A stretch of DNA of 64,000 nucleotides, taken from NCBI GenBank assembly GCA_020747015.1, contig JAGTJM010000008.1, positions 248,001 to 312,000 on the forward strand. Direction: 5' to 3'. The position numbers were made by a program, and so were the translations under genes. The DNA comes from Pyrenochaeta sp. MPI-SDFR-AT-0127. Taxonomy: Eukaryota; Ascomycota; Dothideomycetes; Pleosporales; Cucurbitariaceae. The notes under the pieces are model-generated. The model did not search any database. It was not told the DNA's origin and saw nothing but the letters and a program-made list of their open reading frames with translations. Below, piece after piece: positions 24,686-36,952 of this stretch (positions are counted from its first letter, which is position 1; the number at the start of each line of letters is the position of its first letter).

Positions 24686-25189
24686 ATGCAATATCAAATA
24701 CCCACACAATGCCACTCCTCAACTTTTGCAACCACTTACAGCAGCCCAAACTCCCAGGAAACCGGATTTAATTGCAGCACTACGAGTGCTACTTGCGGTT
24801 CTGATACACCACAGTGCCTCAAGGATTTGGGAAATAACGACACTATGATCAAACTAAATAATACCTCTGTATCGTCCGATGGTCAGCCTGTGAGTTTCTC
24901 CACTACAAAGACCTTCTGTGCATTGGCCAAATGTTTTGTCGCAAATCGAGGTGCAGTGGTGCTTATTGTTAAATGCAGAGAGATGGAGGGTGGCGTCCCG
25001 GGCTCTCAAAATCCCGTGTTGATTCACATGAGCATAAGGGAGGTGACGAGAAGAATCTGCCGGCTCTTGAACGCTGGCTGGCCGAAACCAAAAAGGAGGA
25101 GGCTTGGAGTGTATACAGTCGGTTCTGAGGACCTTCTTCCTCGAGGGAAGAAGATTTGGCGTATAGCGGTATCAGGAGGAATTCTGTGA
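24686..25189 (+). CDS. Hypothetical protein, weakly supported
   Basis: A 167-codon frame whose ATG is in good context (ACAAACAATGC) after an A/T-rich leader. The N-terminal half is Ser/Thr/Asn-rich with several Cys, and the C-terminal half is basic. There is no signal peptide, span or domain that I recognise. It could be a lineage-specific gene or a chance frame. Confidence 0.3.
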   Translation: MQYQIPTQCHSSTFATTYSSPNSQETGFNCSTTSATCGSDTPQCLKDLGNNDTMIKLNNTSVSSDGQPVSFSTTKTFCALAKCFVANRGAVVLIVKCREMEGGVPGSQNPVLIHMSIREVTRRICRLLNAGWPKPKRRRLGVYTVGSEDLLPRGKKIWRIAVSGGIL

Positions 25190-25960
25190 TAGTCGGGAAC
25201 CGCAACTGGAGTTGGCGAAATGAACTTTCCCGCGCTAAATTGGATGCAAGGTTGAAACGTGAGATATGATAAAGTATGAAGTGACTAGAATTGCATGATG
25301 CTAGATATAAAACTTTCCATCCTAAAAGCCTCCTCTTTTGTTCACAGTTGGCATATTCCTTATATCTGCATAATGTTTTGAAACGGAAGGCGTGTGGATC
25401 AAGCGGCGAGATGAGACGCGTGAAGCGAACGGAAATTCTCGCCTCGCTCGCTTCACCGCAACTAACACCATCGCTATAGGGTTTGCAGCATATGTGGGTC
25501 AGTTGTCACTCCATTGGTCTTGGAGAGGTTAAAGCTTCATGGTACAAAAGGGGAAGTCGAAGGTAGCGTACGACGAAAGCGAAACAACCGTGCGCATCTT
25601 TCCTATAACGTGGGCGCGATTACTGATCTACCGAGCAGATTATCGAGATTAATCATCGACGAGATGACAGCACTATAAAAGAGCCAGGTTCCAAGGTAGA
25701 ACAAGGTGTTATCTGAATCGCTTTTGTCATCCTGGGTCTTGAACACTCTTACCGTGGACAAAGAAAGTACATCACGATATGAGGCTACACATATATTCAT
25801 AATTGCATTTGCATATTCGTATCTATCAAGAGTTGGTACATGAAGAAGCACATTGGGTCGTATTACTGACGACGTCGCTCCCGAATAACGTTATGCTTTC
25901 AGCTGGGGTATCATGCATGCCGTTTGTAAGAACCATTCCGACCCAAAGTATGCGAGTACA
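25190..25960. other. Intergenic, nothing recognised
   Basis: Downstream of the MFS gene on its 3' side. Short frames only, no motif seen. Confidence 0.4.
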
Positions 25961-27692
25961 TTAGTAGGTGTACCTGAAGCCCTTCTGGTCACCATCCTGT
26001 GTACTTGTTAATATTTGGCAGCAAGTGGGGCCTTTTGTGAGACTTACATCGTTGTACTCCAACTCGATTTCTCCACGGTCTGCACGCTTGTTCAGACTCC
26101 ATGACCTCAGCGTAATGAGGCCCACAATAACGATCGTGAGTAGGCAGCATGTGATGCATGCGTATAGACCTGGTCGGTAATGTGGCTTGTCTTGAACCCT
26201 GCAAGATATCAGCATATCGCCGATGGGTGAAAGGCATACAATCAACGTACCTGAAGATCAATCCTCCAGCAATACCACCCACACCACCCATACCGACAAG
26301 GATAGCCGAGCAGAAAGCGCGCTTCCATTGGCCTCTGATGTTGTTTGCCTGATACGACATCGTCGCAGGGACGTTGCTATTGGCGCCAGCGGTGGTAAGG
26401 AAGACGCCGAAATACCTAACGTTGGCGTTGCTGTGGAAGCCCATAATTGGAAGTCCAATCAGACATAAGACCATGTTGAAAATGATGATTGGGCCACGGA
26501 TGTGATACTTGTCGCCGAGCCAGCCGGTGCCAAACATTACGATAGCGGCAAGAGCGTATGGTGGGGCGACAAGACATTGCGCAGCGCCAATCGAAAATTT
26601 CATGTTCTCAGTCAGGATGATGGGCAGGAAATATGCAAGAGCATATGTGACAGTCGTTGTGTTGAAGAAGATCTACACAGGTCAGTAAAGCTGAAGAGTG
26701 TTGGAATCCGGAGACATACCATCGCGAATCCCCAGACCTTGATATCAGCGCCACCACGGAAGAACTTGGCAAGTGACCAGGGCTCTGGCTTTGCATCACC
26801 ACGATCCTGATCGACACGGTTGATGATGAACTTAGCCTCACGCTCGTTCAAAAACTTCCAGGACTTGTGGGCCTTATCAGGGAAGTCAACAAGGGCCCAG
26901 TATCCTACAATACCGAGGAAGACGGTCAAGGCTCCCTCGATAATGAAGATCCAGCGCCATCCATTCAGACCCTCACGGCCCTTCAGTTGCATCAAACCGT
27001 AAGCCAGGATACCAGCGCAAGCTGACGCCAGACTTCCGAGGATGTAGAAGCAAGAGTATCGCTTTCCAATATCATAGCGAGTGTCTAAAAAAACATGTCA
27101 GTGTATCTCCAAGAGCATTAAGACTGCAGCACTTACACCAGGTGGACAGGAGATAGACGCAACTTGGGAAGAAACCAGCTTCCATTATACCGAGGACAAC
27201 TCTGAGCGCAGCGAGGGCTCCATAGTTGTTCGCAAACCCCATGCCAATCATGACAGCGCCCCATGCAATTACAATGGCGGACAAGAAGTTTCGGGGACCG
27301 AGCCAACGAACGATGACGGTGGCAGGTGGTTGAAAAACGATGTAGGTGGCGAAGAAGACGATGGTTACAATCGAGTAATGTGAGATTGTGCCCTCCAGTT
27401 TGTTGAGCTTCAGCTCTGCCGTCATACTAAATGCTGGTTAGCATCGATATCATACATATCACTGAGGAATGTATACGAACCCAGCGATAGCAGCAGCACT
27501 CAAGTTGGTGCGGTCCATCAAACTGACACAATAGAGTACTCCCACAGTTACGACGAGGCGGCGATCGATGCGGTGGATGATCTTCCGCTGCTCCTGTGGC
27601 GAAAATTCGCACTCATAGTCATCTTGGGATGCACCACTGGAGATATCCTCCTTCAACGAAGCAGGTCGTTTCTCAACATCGTTGTGAGCCAT
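25961..27692 (-). CDS. MFS transporter, allantoate permease (Dal5/ACS) type
   Basis: Six exons: 27481-27692, 27137-27426, 26720-27084, 26251-26672, 26048-26198 and 25961-25996, with introns of 47-54 bp, all in phase; 491 residues. The N-terminal cytosolic tail ends in RRLVVTVGVLYCVSLMDRTN, the usual DRTN signature of the anion:cation symporter group. Further typical blocks are RWLGPRNFL, ALRVVLGIMEAGFFPSCVYLLSTWY (loop and helices 3-4), GWRWIFIIEGALTV, the cytosolic PDKAHKSWKFLNEREAKFI and the late QWKRAF..GMGGVGGIAGG. About 12 hydrophobic helices are expected. Relatives carry small organic acids, vitamins or allantoate; the substrate here is unknown. The short last exon encodes DGDQKGFRYTY, a typical family terminus. 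Confidence 0.93.
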
Positions 27693-30044
27693 GGTGATCT
27701 GACAAAGGTGAGAGAGCACTGTGGGGTAAAAGAAAGACAAAGCTTTGGAGTTTAGATAACAGGGTTCCACAACGTGCTCATTATATGTTCCGCGCCCTTG
27801 TACCACCTGTCATTGCATATCGCCAAGCACAGTAAGATGCTAGGGAAAAGATCATTGGAAAAATACCGAGGCACGGGAACGTCACCACATTGGAGCGTAG
27901 TATCTTAATCGTACAGCTGATCCCAGTCAAATTCAATGGTGAACCGCGGAGAGAACCAAAAGGAGGAAGGCGAACCAAAGCTGGGGACGGTCTTGGCACA
28001 TGGGGCCCCGCAAGACGAGGACGCCATCGTTTCCACCAGACCCACAGCAAGCCAATTGGAGAGCAAGCGCAAGCCTTCTTGTCCCAATTATGGTTGACGC
28101 TTATCATCATTGTGGGAAAACTACAACGTGGTGGAGGCGTTTAGCTAACAGAACGTTGATCGTAGCCCTTTTTCTTTGTCCAGCGTCCACCGTGTGCGGC
28201 TGCTCAAAGTCGACAGTCTGACGGTCATCATCAACGAACGCCCCACGCGGGGTAGCCGACATGCTCACGCGTTGTCAGAATCCACAAATTCCCGTCTAGA
28301 TTGTCTCGACTGGGTCTCTGCTCCGTCCGCTTGCCGTGCTCGTCAATGAGTCGCTGCAAAAAGGACTCGAGCCGCATCATGCACTTACATCTGCCGCCAA
28401 CTACCCCCGGTGGCTTGGCTCGTATCGCCACCATCCTTGATCATCAGCCAGTGCTTGTTGTCGAAGAAGAGTTCCGGGATTAACCACGCAGCTTGTGCAT
28501 GTTCCGACAGACTGATTGTGGCCAATTTGGCACACCTCTGGTCTCCTTTATCACTCAGCAATGCGTCCACGTCCTGAACAATTACAGTCATACGGAGCAA
28601 TGAGCCCCTTCAAGGCAAGTGCAACCCCACAGTCGCATCCCCCAGCGCCAGGTGGGTCGCTGTGGAGTCACTCGTCGTATCCACCCTTTGCGATGCAAAG
28701 GCCGCTCTTTCCGGCGCCCACAGTGTCGTTCAGGCATGAATCAAGGATGCCGTGTGTCTCATTGGCAGAAGAACGATCCCCACAGACCCAATTTAAAAGC
28801 CATGGTTGAAATGGCTGGCTATACAAATCCTTGATTATCCGCGAGGGTGCCGCATCAGTGCGTTTACAAGCGTGTCCCCGTCCGCTTTGGCACAAATCGT
28901 CGCACCTGAATTACGCGCTGAATTACGCGGTTTGAAATGGTCCGTTATGTAATGACATTCTGGAGAAACAGGACTGGCAGAAATAAACGTGGACAGTCCA
29001 AGCATCTTCAGTTGTTTCCCATGTATTCAGAATTTCGGCCAGTGTGCCGAACGTGCTAGTCTCCATGCTCGTTGCTGACCAACTCTGGGCATCTGGAAGG
29101 CCTTGCCGCTGTCAACGAACAACCACCAGGTTTGCCCACCGTCAACCAACAATTCGGAACATGCAGATCTCCCTCTCGTGTCCCGGCTCTTGGAACCCCA
29201 ATGAGCGAGACGCCCCCGGATTTACATTGCTTCAGATCTCCACGCACACCCAATCGTACCGAGTGTTTTGATCCACTGACCGAGGTTCCCCAGATTCAGC
29301 CTTACAGTCTTCAACACCTCAAACTCAATAACCCCAAACCACTACTACTTCTGACAGTGGCGTCGGTATTGCCACCAATCATGCCGCTTGCTTGGGCCGA
29401 GGCAACTTTCCTGCAGCGTGGGTATATAGGCAAGTCTCCCGACTCCTCCCGTTGAGGCTTCAAACTCTCAACAACATCGATATCGTCTGCATGTCGACAA
29501 CTGAACGTCTCACACGTTGTTACCAATGAAATTCCACGCTGTAGTTGAGGTTCCGAGGTATGGCCATCCCGCCGAGTAGCCAAGTAAGCCAGCCGCGTGA
29601 GCTTGCTTCGTGATGCAAGCCACTAATTAAATTGAACCACGTCTTGATCTGGCAAGGGCAGGGCTGGCCCGAGGCTTGTCTTCACCTCAACACTTCTCTC
29701 GGCTATGTTATGGTGAGAGGAGCTGGTGTGTTTGAGGGACTGCGACATGAGGTTGGTAAGTTGATGGTTCTGGAACAGTCATGTGAAGCTGTTGCGGGCT
29801 CGCACAACGTCTTGCGCGTGCCCTGCGGTTGCTAGGTGTCTCTAGCCGCAAAAGAATGATTTCATATTGTATCAATTCTTGCACCTTGACAACTAATTGT
29901 ACTACTCACGGCGCCAATACAACATATCAGTTGCTATCGAAGGGACCACCAGTTTACTCCTCAGCCGCTAATCTACAAACCGCCACCATCAATCAAGTGT
30001 TAACTCGGCATTGAGCCTCCATGATTGCCGCTCAAAGCGAGAAA
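27693..30044. other. 2.3-kb intergenic region
   Basis: Upstream of the MFS gene. Several frames of 60-130 codons exist on both strands (for example minus 28385-28600, which ends at a GTAAGT; plus 29072-29455), but none has domain content or a convincing exon chain. No repeat was recognised. Confidence 0.4.
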
Positions 30045-31658
30045 TCAAGAGGTGGCGGCTTCCATTTCTCCCCAGCCTTCGTACGTGCTGCATAGTTCAG
30101 CGCCGTCCCCACGTTCTCCGTCACTTGCCAGTCCGACGTACAACAAGTACAACAAAGCTAGGCGTACTGATACGGTTCCCTTTGCTTCGTCGAGGACATC
30201 GGTGTGTTTGATCGGGTCCGAGTAGCTGAGCCAGGCCTCTTTCAAAACATCAACTTGTTCGAGTTCAGGATTTTCGCCAGGTGAGGCTATGTTTACGTTC
30301 TTAATGCGCTGAGCGATATCGAGTTTAAGGAAAATGACTTCGTCACTGCTGGTAAGGAAGGCGTAGCGAATGCCATCCAGGATCATCCACTGCGCTATGT
30401 CGCCTGTCGGTGTAGTCAGCTACCTAGAAAGAGCACATCAGTAAATATAGTAAGGAGGCTCACCTAGAACACAGCGCAGACTTCCCCACGAGTTCTTCAG
30501 TTGCTCTTGTATCGCCCATAATAAAGCTCCTGGTCTTCCTCTGAGATATTCTACATGACCGATGAGCCTGGTCTCGTCGTCACCATCTATCGGCTTTGCG
30601 CGAACCACGTATTTCGGAGCCCATCTGACGTCTTCGTTACCCAAATCTTCGTCCGCCGCCTTTCTAAGAAACACGCTCTCTGGTACATCAGCTTCTTGCA
30701 TCGTCATCGTCTTCAGAAGTTTGTTGCAGATGCCTTCCACAACCTCGAGCACTTCGCGCTGAAAGGAGTCGGCAAAGATATCAGAATCTGATCTGTCCTT
30801 GGTGGTATCGTCGGAATTCCGAGGTGGGCTGATGGGATAGCCTTTGATTTCGTCGAAGGCACTCCTGAATATCTGGCTTTGGTAGAACTGCGTCGTGAGT
30901 CCTTGGAAGTCATTCCAACGTTCTACGAAAGCGAGATACCATGTCCTCTCATCACCTTCAAATAGCGGCGTATTGTCCGTAGGCTCAGGAAGAACACTCT
31001 CTGGCAGAGGTTGGAGTACTGTCTCATAGGCGCTAAGAGACTTCATCTTCGAGAATTTGCTCATGTTTGCGAGAGGTTCTGTGCTTAGCAGAGGTGTAGA
31101 TCGATCTTGTGGATTCGATATGGTCGTGCTCGAGCAAGCTACAGTGTTATCTGCTGAACTTTTGGAGATAGCGGTTGAGGTGCTTGGTGGGGTTCGTCTA
31201 ATAGTGGTGCTGACATTCGTCGGTGTCGCAATTGATAGAGCATTTTCACGGCTCCCTGATCCCCATACGATTCTTCCTTTGAGCATTGTGGGGTCACTAT
31301 CTCTCGATGCACCAGGAGAGGTCGTGTGAATGTCGAGACTTCCGGTCTCCAGGGCTTTTAGTGTGCTGGCAATCGCCTCAGGGCCAAACAATGTATTAGG
31401 CGACGATGAAAGTGCCGCTCTGTCAAGCTCCTCCTCGCCCGTTTCATCATCCCACGACGGCGCAAAATTATCGTCTTCGAACCGATTAATTGCAAGTAGC
31501 GGACTCTAATCGCATTGTTGCAGCATTTTAATGGCATCTCGCACATTTTGTTGCGTGACTGTTATGTACTGGTCAAGGCGCGCTCGTTGTTGAGCAGTGA
31601 GCATTCCGAGCTCAGATGAGGCCTCGAGATCAGCTTCGGGCCTGTTTTTCTGAGGCAT
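30045..31658 (-). CDS. UBA-like domain protein with in-frame TAG (possible pseudogene)
   Basis: From the ATG at 31658 the frame gives an N-terminal UBA-like helix bundle: RARLDQYITVTQQNVRDAIK, then MLQQCD, a TAG at 31506-31508, then SPLLAINRFEDD. In UBA-like domains (DCN1, UBA_4) the residue at the TAG is a conserved Trp (..NDW..). The frame stays open after the stop for more than 300 codons. It then splices at 30404-30463 (GTGAGC..CGACAG) to give CVLG-DIAQWMILDG and ends at 30045. Including the stop this would be about 517 residues. A 39-bp in-frame segment (31506-31544, GTGCGA..TTAG) could be spliced out to skip the stop. The C-terminal part (VRLALLYLLYVGLA) resembles a domain found in fungal kinase-associated orphans; that is uncertain. 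Confidence 0.6.
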
Positions 31659-33900
31659 AACGAGAGTAGTGTCTTTATAATGTGAGAGTCGTATACTGTG
31701 ATTAGCGATAGATAAAGGACCCAGTGTGAGTAAGATGTCGTGTAACACAGATCAATAGAGAGTGGGTTGTTGTTGGCGGTACTTGATGGCAGGTGCATCG
31801 CAGTTCACTTGCTTGATACACAAATGGACGTAAGCGGTAAGAATAACGCAAACAAATAACAGCATGCGCGCATGAGAATTTTAAGAGAACATCAGCTCTT
31901 GCCTGTTTAGAATGCTCTCGACTGAGAGTGGATTGCTCAGGTATTGACACTTTTACATGGGTTTTATGTAGTACAGTAGTCTAGATATTACATCTAATTG
32001 TGAAGAGAGCGATAATCTCAATTCTGTTTTAGGTATGCATAGTTCCTCTTGTTCACCCTAGTCCAATAGGGTGAGCCCTTTATATTAATGTCACTGTATT
32101 GTGATTGCAAAGCTTACTGGGGGCTTCAGTATGGCTATACCCTCTGTCTTTGTGGATTGCTCACATTTCCTGAGCAACCTAAATGTCCTTGAGCGACTTT
32201 CGGTGACACAATCTCTGTACTGGACCATTCGATTTATTTTCATGCCCTCAAGCCACCTTGTACTATGATTTTAGTCTGCACATACTGAAATGGTTGACAT
32301 ATCCACACGTCAGCCCCTCCCGAGGACCAAAATCTGCTTCACTGATAGCTCTCTTATACTGACACTCTAGAGGAGAGCACCCCGAGGCTGAAGAATAAAT
32401 GGCTCTCAATTGGGACTTAATGGAACGTTGTGCACATTGATAGTTTCACTGGCATCTTAGCTTTCCTGATAGCCTTCGCTTGCATTATCAGAAGATGGCT
32501 CTTGAACCTCATATTAAAGATGGTGACGACGTAATCAATACGTGTAACCAGCGGGCTTTAAAACGTCACTAGTCCCATAACTTGAGTTAAGGGTCTTGGT
32601 CACGTCAGCGCACACCTTTGGTCAGCAAAATTAGTTCTTTGATGAAGAGAAGATATGTGACTCGGAGATTTGACGCAACTGTCAAGGGGGTCGGCAAGTG
32701 AGCCGCCCTGTAGATCGGAATGATAACTATGAAACTCCCGTGGTCGGTCGCTCTGTGATATTACCTCGCTGGTCCCCTGCACTAACAGTATTCGCCTTGG
32801 AACTAACTCTTGGTATAAATCTATTGAAAACAAATGTCAAGAGTTCAAATTAAATTACGAATATTTTCCCCTCGACCTCAGCAGATATAATGTCCGGCAT
32901 TTTAATAGACAAATACTAGCATGAGCGTCTATGGCGTCCACTTGACCCTTTGGTTATGAGGTTTACAGCTGCAAAGCACATCTTATAAGCATAGAATGTG
33001 AGGAATTTAAATCGCTTCTGCGAAGCCAGTCCACCTGTCAATAAAAGTGCACAATTCTGTCTAGCAAAACTGTATCAATGGAAAATATAAATTGAAAAGC
33101 TGGAAGTGGAATCTTTTGACCCCATCTAGCACCACACAATTCTTGGACTCCTTTGTATACCATGCAGGCTGCATATCTAGACGTAGACTACAGTACAACT
33201 GAAACGCGATTAATTGCATACTGCCAAAATCTTCGAAGCTACAAGTTTTACCAGCTGGTAAGTCCGTACATGAACGCATTTTGGGGCGCTTGTTCCGCCG
33301 AGATGGAGCTCAAGACTAGGGAATTGCATAAGCAGGATGGCTCTGAACACTATTCCGCTTCGCAACTGAGCCTTCACAAAATCACAGAGTTAGCTTTCGC
33401 TTTCTTTGCTCATGAAAGTCCGAAGTTGTGGTATTAATGGTGGGTGTATACTTTATAGTTGGATATTTCTCAGTCCCAGTCTGTTGCAATACATTGAGAG
33501 CTGATGCACTCGGCATGGCCGCTGGATGGAATTTAAACTACGAAGTAGTAGACCCATTGGCAAGCCCGATGACGAGAATAGAATACGATATCAAGATTTT
33601 TGTATATTCATGTTCTACAGGTCCTAAGTACTTACCCGCCTCAGCACTTTAATATTGCAACCAGTTGTTCCTAACTGCTTGACTATGAATCTATCGGTTG
33701 AGCAGACTGAGTACAGAAATCGTGAAGATGAAGCAGAGAATTTGTACCAGTCGTTCGAATCTCTTTTAGAAGGGGTCGCTCAACGTTGCACCGCCTGGCA
33801 CTCTACCGTTGGAGGGGGAGGGGGAGCTTAGTGCGCCCCCACACCGGCAGCGTTAGCCGACCCGGCGAAGCTCCACAGTCGCGCGACCTATGACAGCATC
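31659..33900. other. AT-richer, gene-poor stretch
   Basis: No recognised gene. A plus frame at 33153-33437 starts MYTMQAAYLDVDYSTTETR and contains a consensus GTAAGT donor at 33259. An adjoining frame at 33428-33652 could be a second piece, but neither has a known domain. A G-rich run (GGAGGGGGAGGGGGAG) at 33811-33828 lies just before the next gene. Confidence 0.4.
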
Positions 33901-34950
33901 ATGCCTCATACCCGCTGCGGCCCAGGTACAAGAAATGTCCAACCTTGGTCTACGCAAGAAAACCAGCCCACCATGTGTGTCCAACTACACGACATCGAAA
34001 CTGGGTTTTACTGCCCTTCCAACCCATGCCCACAGCCGCGAAGATTTGCCCCTAAGAAAGAAAGAGGGAACTTGATTTGGAATGTATGCACTCACACTAG
34101 CGGGGATACCTATCGCTGTCGGCGCGAATGAAGCTGTGCATCGACAACGCCTCCTTGACGAAGAGGCAGAGGCAGAAGAACGACAGGAAGAGTTTTATCT
34201 AGATGTTTACTGCGACGCGCAGAGTAAGAAGAAGGATGAGGTGAATGGTGCAATCGTCGTGCTGAAAGATGGAAAGGTAAGATAAATATATTCGAATCTC
34301 CACCTCGTCCGTTGGCTATGTAGTGCTAACAATTGGCCCGATTGCAGGTCCGACTCTGGCCCAAAGACGCAGATACAGGACTACCGCAAGACGACCCAGA
34401 GAGCGGCGAACCACCCCATCCCTTCACGGGCTTCTACCTGCCCTTCCCGAGCGAAGAGCTGCCGCACCGCCCGATGCCCGCGGCGCCGATTCTAGGCCTC
34501 GTCAGCACGGTGCCCGCGTCGTCGTCGTCGTCGTCGTTGTCGTCGGCACCGTCGAGCCCAGCCTCGTCTGCGCCCTCGACGCCCTCGCCCAAAGCAAAGA
34601 GCAAGGCGCAGCCCGCGCGGGCCACGTCCAAGCCCAAGCCCAAGTTGAATTGGGTGTATGCGGATAAGCAGACGCGCGAGCTCAGGTACGGGCCCCGTGC
34701 ACAGGCTAAGCGGCATAAAATAGGGTCGTGGGATTGGACGGAGGACGAGCAGGGCTTGACGCTGGATGATGAGGAGTGTCTTGTTGCGGTGGAAGAGGAG
34801 AGGGGTGGATATGGGTGGGCTATATATTGGGATCGAGAGGATGATCGATTGAAAGAGGTAGGGATTCTGAGCGAGAAGAGGGTGTTGAGATGTAGTTTGG
34901 AGAGAAGATTGGTGGTAGAGAAGAAGATGAAGGGATTGGACGAGGATTGA
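33901..34950 (+). CDS. Conserved fungal hypothetical with an apparent 1-nt frameshift
   Basis: The first part (33901-34080) encodes TMCVQLHDIETGFYCPSNPC and PRRFAPKKERGNLIW. The conserved-looking continuation YALTLAGIPIAVGANEAVHR is in the next frame, starting at 34082, so base 34081 behaves like a 1-nt insertion. No intron of workable size explains the switch. Exon 1 then runs to 34276; an intron at 34277-34347 (GTAAGA, GCTAAC branch, TTGCAG) joins VLKDGK to VRLWPKDAD. The C-terminal half has a Ser run encoded by TCG repeats, a Lys/Pro stretch and WDREDDRLKEVG near the end. If the upstream part is dropped, a start at 34082 gives an intact 266-residue protein. The family is unnamed to me. Confidence 0.6.
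34516..34545. repeat. TCG trinucleotide microsatellite (poly-Ser)
   Basis: An uninterrupted TCG/CGT run inside exon 2 of the 33901-34950 gene, encoding consecutive serines; one TTG unit interrupts it. Confidence 0.8.
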
Positions 34951-35045
34951 GCAATCAATGGCGACAGTATCACTCGCCCATTATCTCTGCTTCAATGACT
35001 GGGGTTTATTCTTGTTTTTTTACTCGAATACTACTATGTGCAAGA

Positions 35046-35542
35046 TTATTCCATATCTACAGCAAACTTCTTCAAATCATCCATCGAAACACTCTCAAGT
35101 GCCCTCTCATTTGTAGCTTTCAGCACAATCCTCGGTACCTTCTTGTCGTCGAGACCCGTCCTAGCATCAAAAGCTTCCTTCCACCTACTCACACAGAGAC
35201 ACCATTTGCAACCGTTCGTGAGGCCAGCCTGCCTGAGGTCGTTCCCCCTGCTAGCTGAGAAATCCAGAAACTCGTCTGTCACAATGCCTAGGAAGAAACA
35301 TTCAACACATTGTCTGGGGTAAAAGCGAATGAGATATTGCGTTCAATAACACCCCACAACGTTTGGAGGAAAAGCGTATTTGGATGGCGAGGAAAGAGAC
35401 AAAAGCCCTTGGGGGAACGCGTACCTGCGACAGAATGATTCCCAGCATCGGACTTTGGCGCTTCGCAATAGCCAGTGCGCATGAACCCCGTCAACGGGCG
35501 CGTAGAGTGGAGCGCCAAAGGCTGTTTGAACACTGTTCCCAT
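35046..35542 (-). CDS. DUF2237 family protein
   Basis: Exons are 35425-35542 and 35046-35287, with a 137-bp intron (GTACGC..CCTAG); 119 residues. The pattern matches DUF2237, a small family found in bacteria and eukaryotes: HSTRPLTGFMRTGYCEAP, then GNHSVAG-IVTDEFLDFSASRGNDL, CKWCLCVSRWKEAFDA and IVLKATNERALESVSMDDL. The Cys in GYC and the CxWC/CLC cluster are the conserved residues. The biochemical role of the family is unknown to me. The C-rich and TATATA-like sequence at 35581-35625 lies just upstream and may be its promoter. Confidence 0.85.
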
Positions 35543-36952
35543 TTCGTCAGTGTCTAGGCTCTAATTTAACATTCCACTCCTTCCCCCCCCCTTTCCCATT
35601 CACCCCCTCCCCTATATACGCGTCATCTCCGACCGCAAAATTGAGGCCGAGTTATTGTTTTATTTTCTTGTCTGTTTTTTTGTTTTTATTTCCCATTCGG
35701 CCAGACGTACTGCCGCTCGATCTGCACCCCCCAGAGTTACCATGGTAAAATGGAAGTGTGATGGGTGAGAGGCCTGAAACGCTGTGCCTGAAGATCTCCT
35801 TGCTGCGAGACGAAACATTTTCATGCGCAAAAAAAGTGACAAGAGGAGAAGCACGGATAGATGTGTAACCGTTGAAGCCAACCCCCCACCTAACTTTCAC
35901 GTTTTGCGGCTTGGAAAGGCTCCATGGACAATCCCTCTTGCTCCCAGCTCTTGCTGTCGGACTTGTAAGAGGAAGAGGTTTCGGATACGCACCATTACGT
36001 TCCATACTCGTTCCTACTTGCTGAGCTTCCTGCTCCTCGCTACCGGTGGTGCGGATGTATTTGATCTGAATGTCGTGGACGTGTGCGAAGTTCCGCTTTG
36101 GAGGTTTACTCTTCACGGTCGACAGGAGTGAGCGTAACAAACGCATCTGAGAGTATGAGAGCTGCGAAGATAGTGCGTTTAGACTGGTCTCACATGTGGT
36201 GCTCAAAATGGCGTCAAGACAAGTCTGCTGCGTGCGGAGGTTTAGCGCGTAGGGCTGAATGGATGACGTTGTGCAGGGTTCCCTGAGCTGGCGATCGGCA
36301 TCTGCATGATCGTGCACACTGGATCTACGGGGGTCTCGATCTGCGCTGATCATGCCAGCCGTAAGAGCAGACACTGTGAGCTTCCCCATGGAACCTCGCG
36401 GTGTACATTTCCGAGGCGCTCTTTTGCTGTCTTGTTGTGCCGAAGGGTGTCTCTGGGCATGGTCACGGCACAATGTTCCGAGATTACAATGTGGAGCTAG
36501 CCAGGTTTAGCCAGTACAGGGCTTAAGCAAGAATCAACGAGAAGCAAAATGGGGTGGTCCAGTGAGCAAGAGACACGGGGGGTTGTATTTGGTATCATAC
36601 ATACTAAACAAGCTCAATCAATGAGGAGCATGCAAACTCAACTCACTTTTATGTATCCATTAACGTATCATTCGTTGTTCATAGACAAGGGGGCCCTCTT
36701 GGGCCGCCCCAGTAAGTATGACATGTAGGAGAGATAGCTAGACAAGAACTCCGAATCCCAATGCAGCCTACTCAAGTAGTCCTGTAAAAACGCCGCAGTA
36801 TCCAAAGAGGAAGACTGTCTCCAACACCTTTTTGAGTATTCAAATTGCCGCCATCTTCGTCAGACTGGTAGGCCGTGGGGTATATATGCAAACTGTACTG
36901 TAGTAATGGTGCTCGCTCTCGGCGTAGCTTCATGTGCAATCAGCCTCATCCG
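35543..36952. other. Intergenic between DUF2237 gene and ELL
   Basis: A C-rich run and a TATATA word lie at 35581-35625. A 273-codon minus-strand frame at 35652-36473 has no domain, an odd composition and no splice support; I treat it as chance. 36500-36950 probably holds the ELL 3' UTR. Confidence 0.4.

Noticed and set aside
28231..28600. Possible two-exon minus-strand gene with GTAAGT donor at about 28386
   Set aside because: Available acceptors give a 35-bp intron or a short out-of-frame tail; no domain in either part.
33153..33652. Two abutting plus-strand frames with an internal GTAAGT
   Set aside because: No recognisable protein feature and no clear acceptor that yields a longer product; kept only as a remark.
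35652..36473. 273-codon minus-strand frame
   Set aside because: No domain, mixed composition, no splice support and no conserved block; it lies in intergenic DNA and is probably chance.
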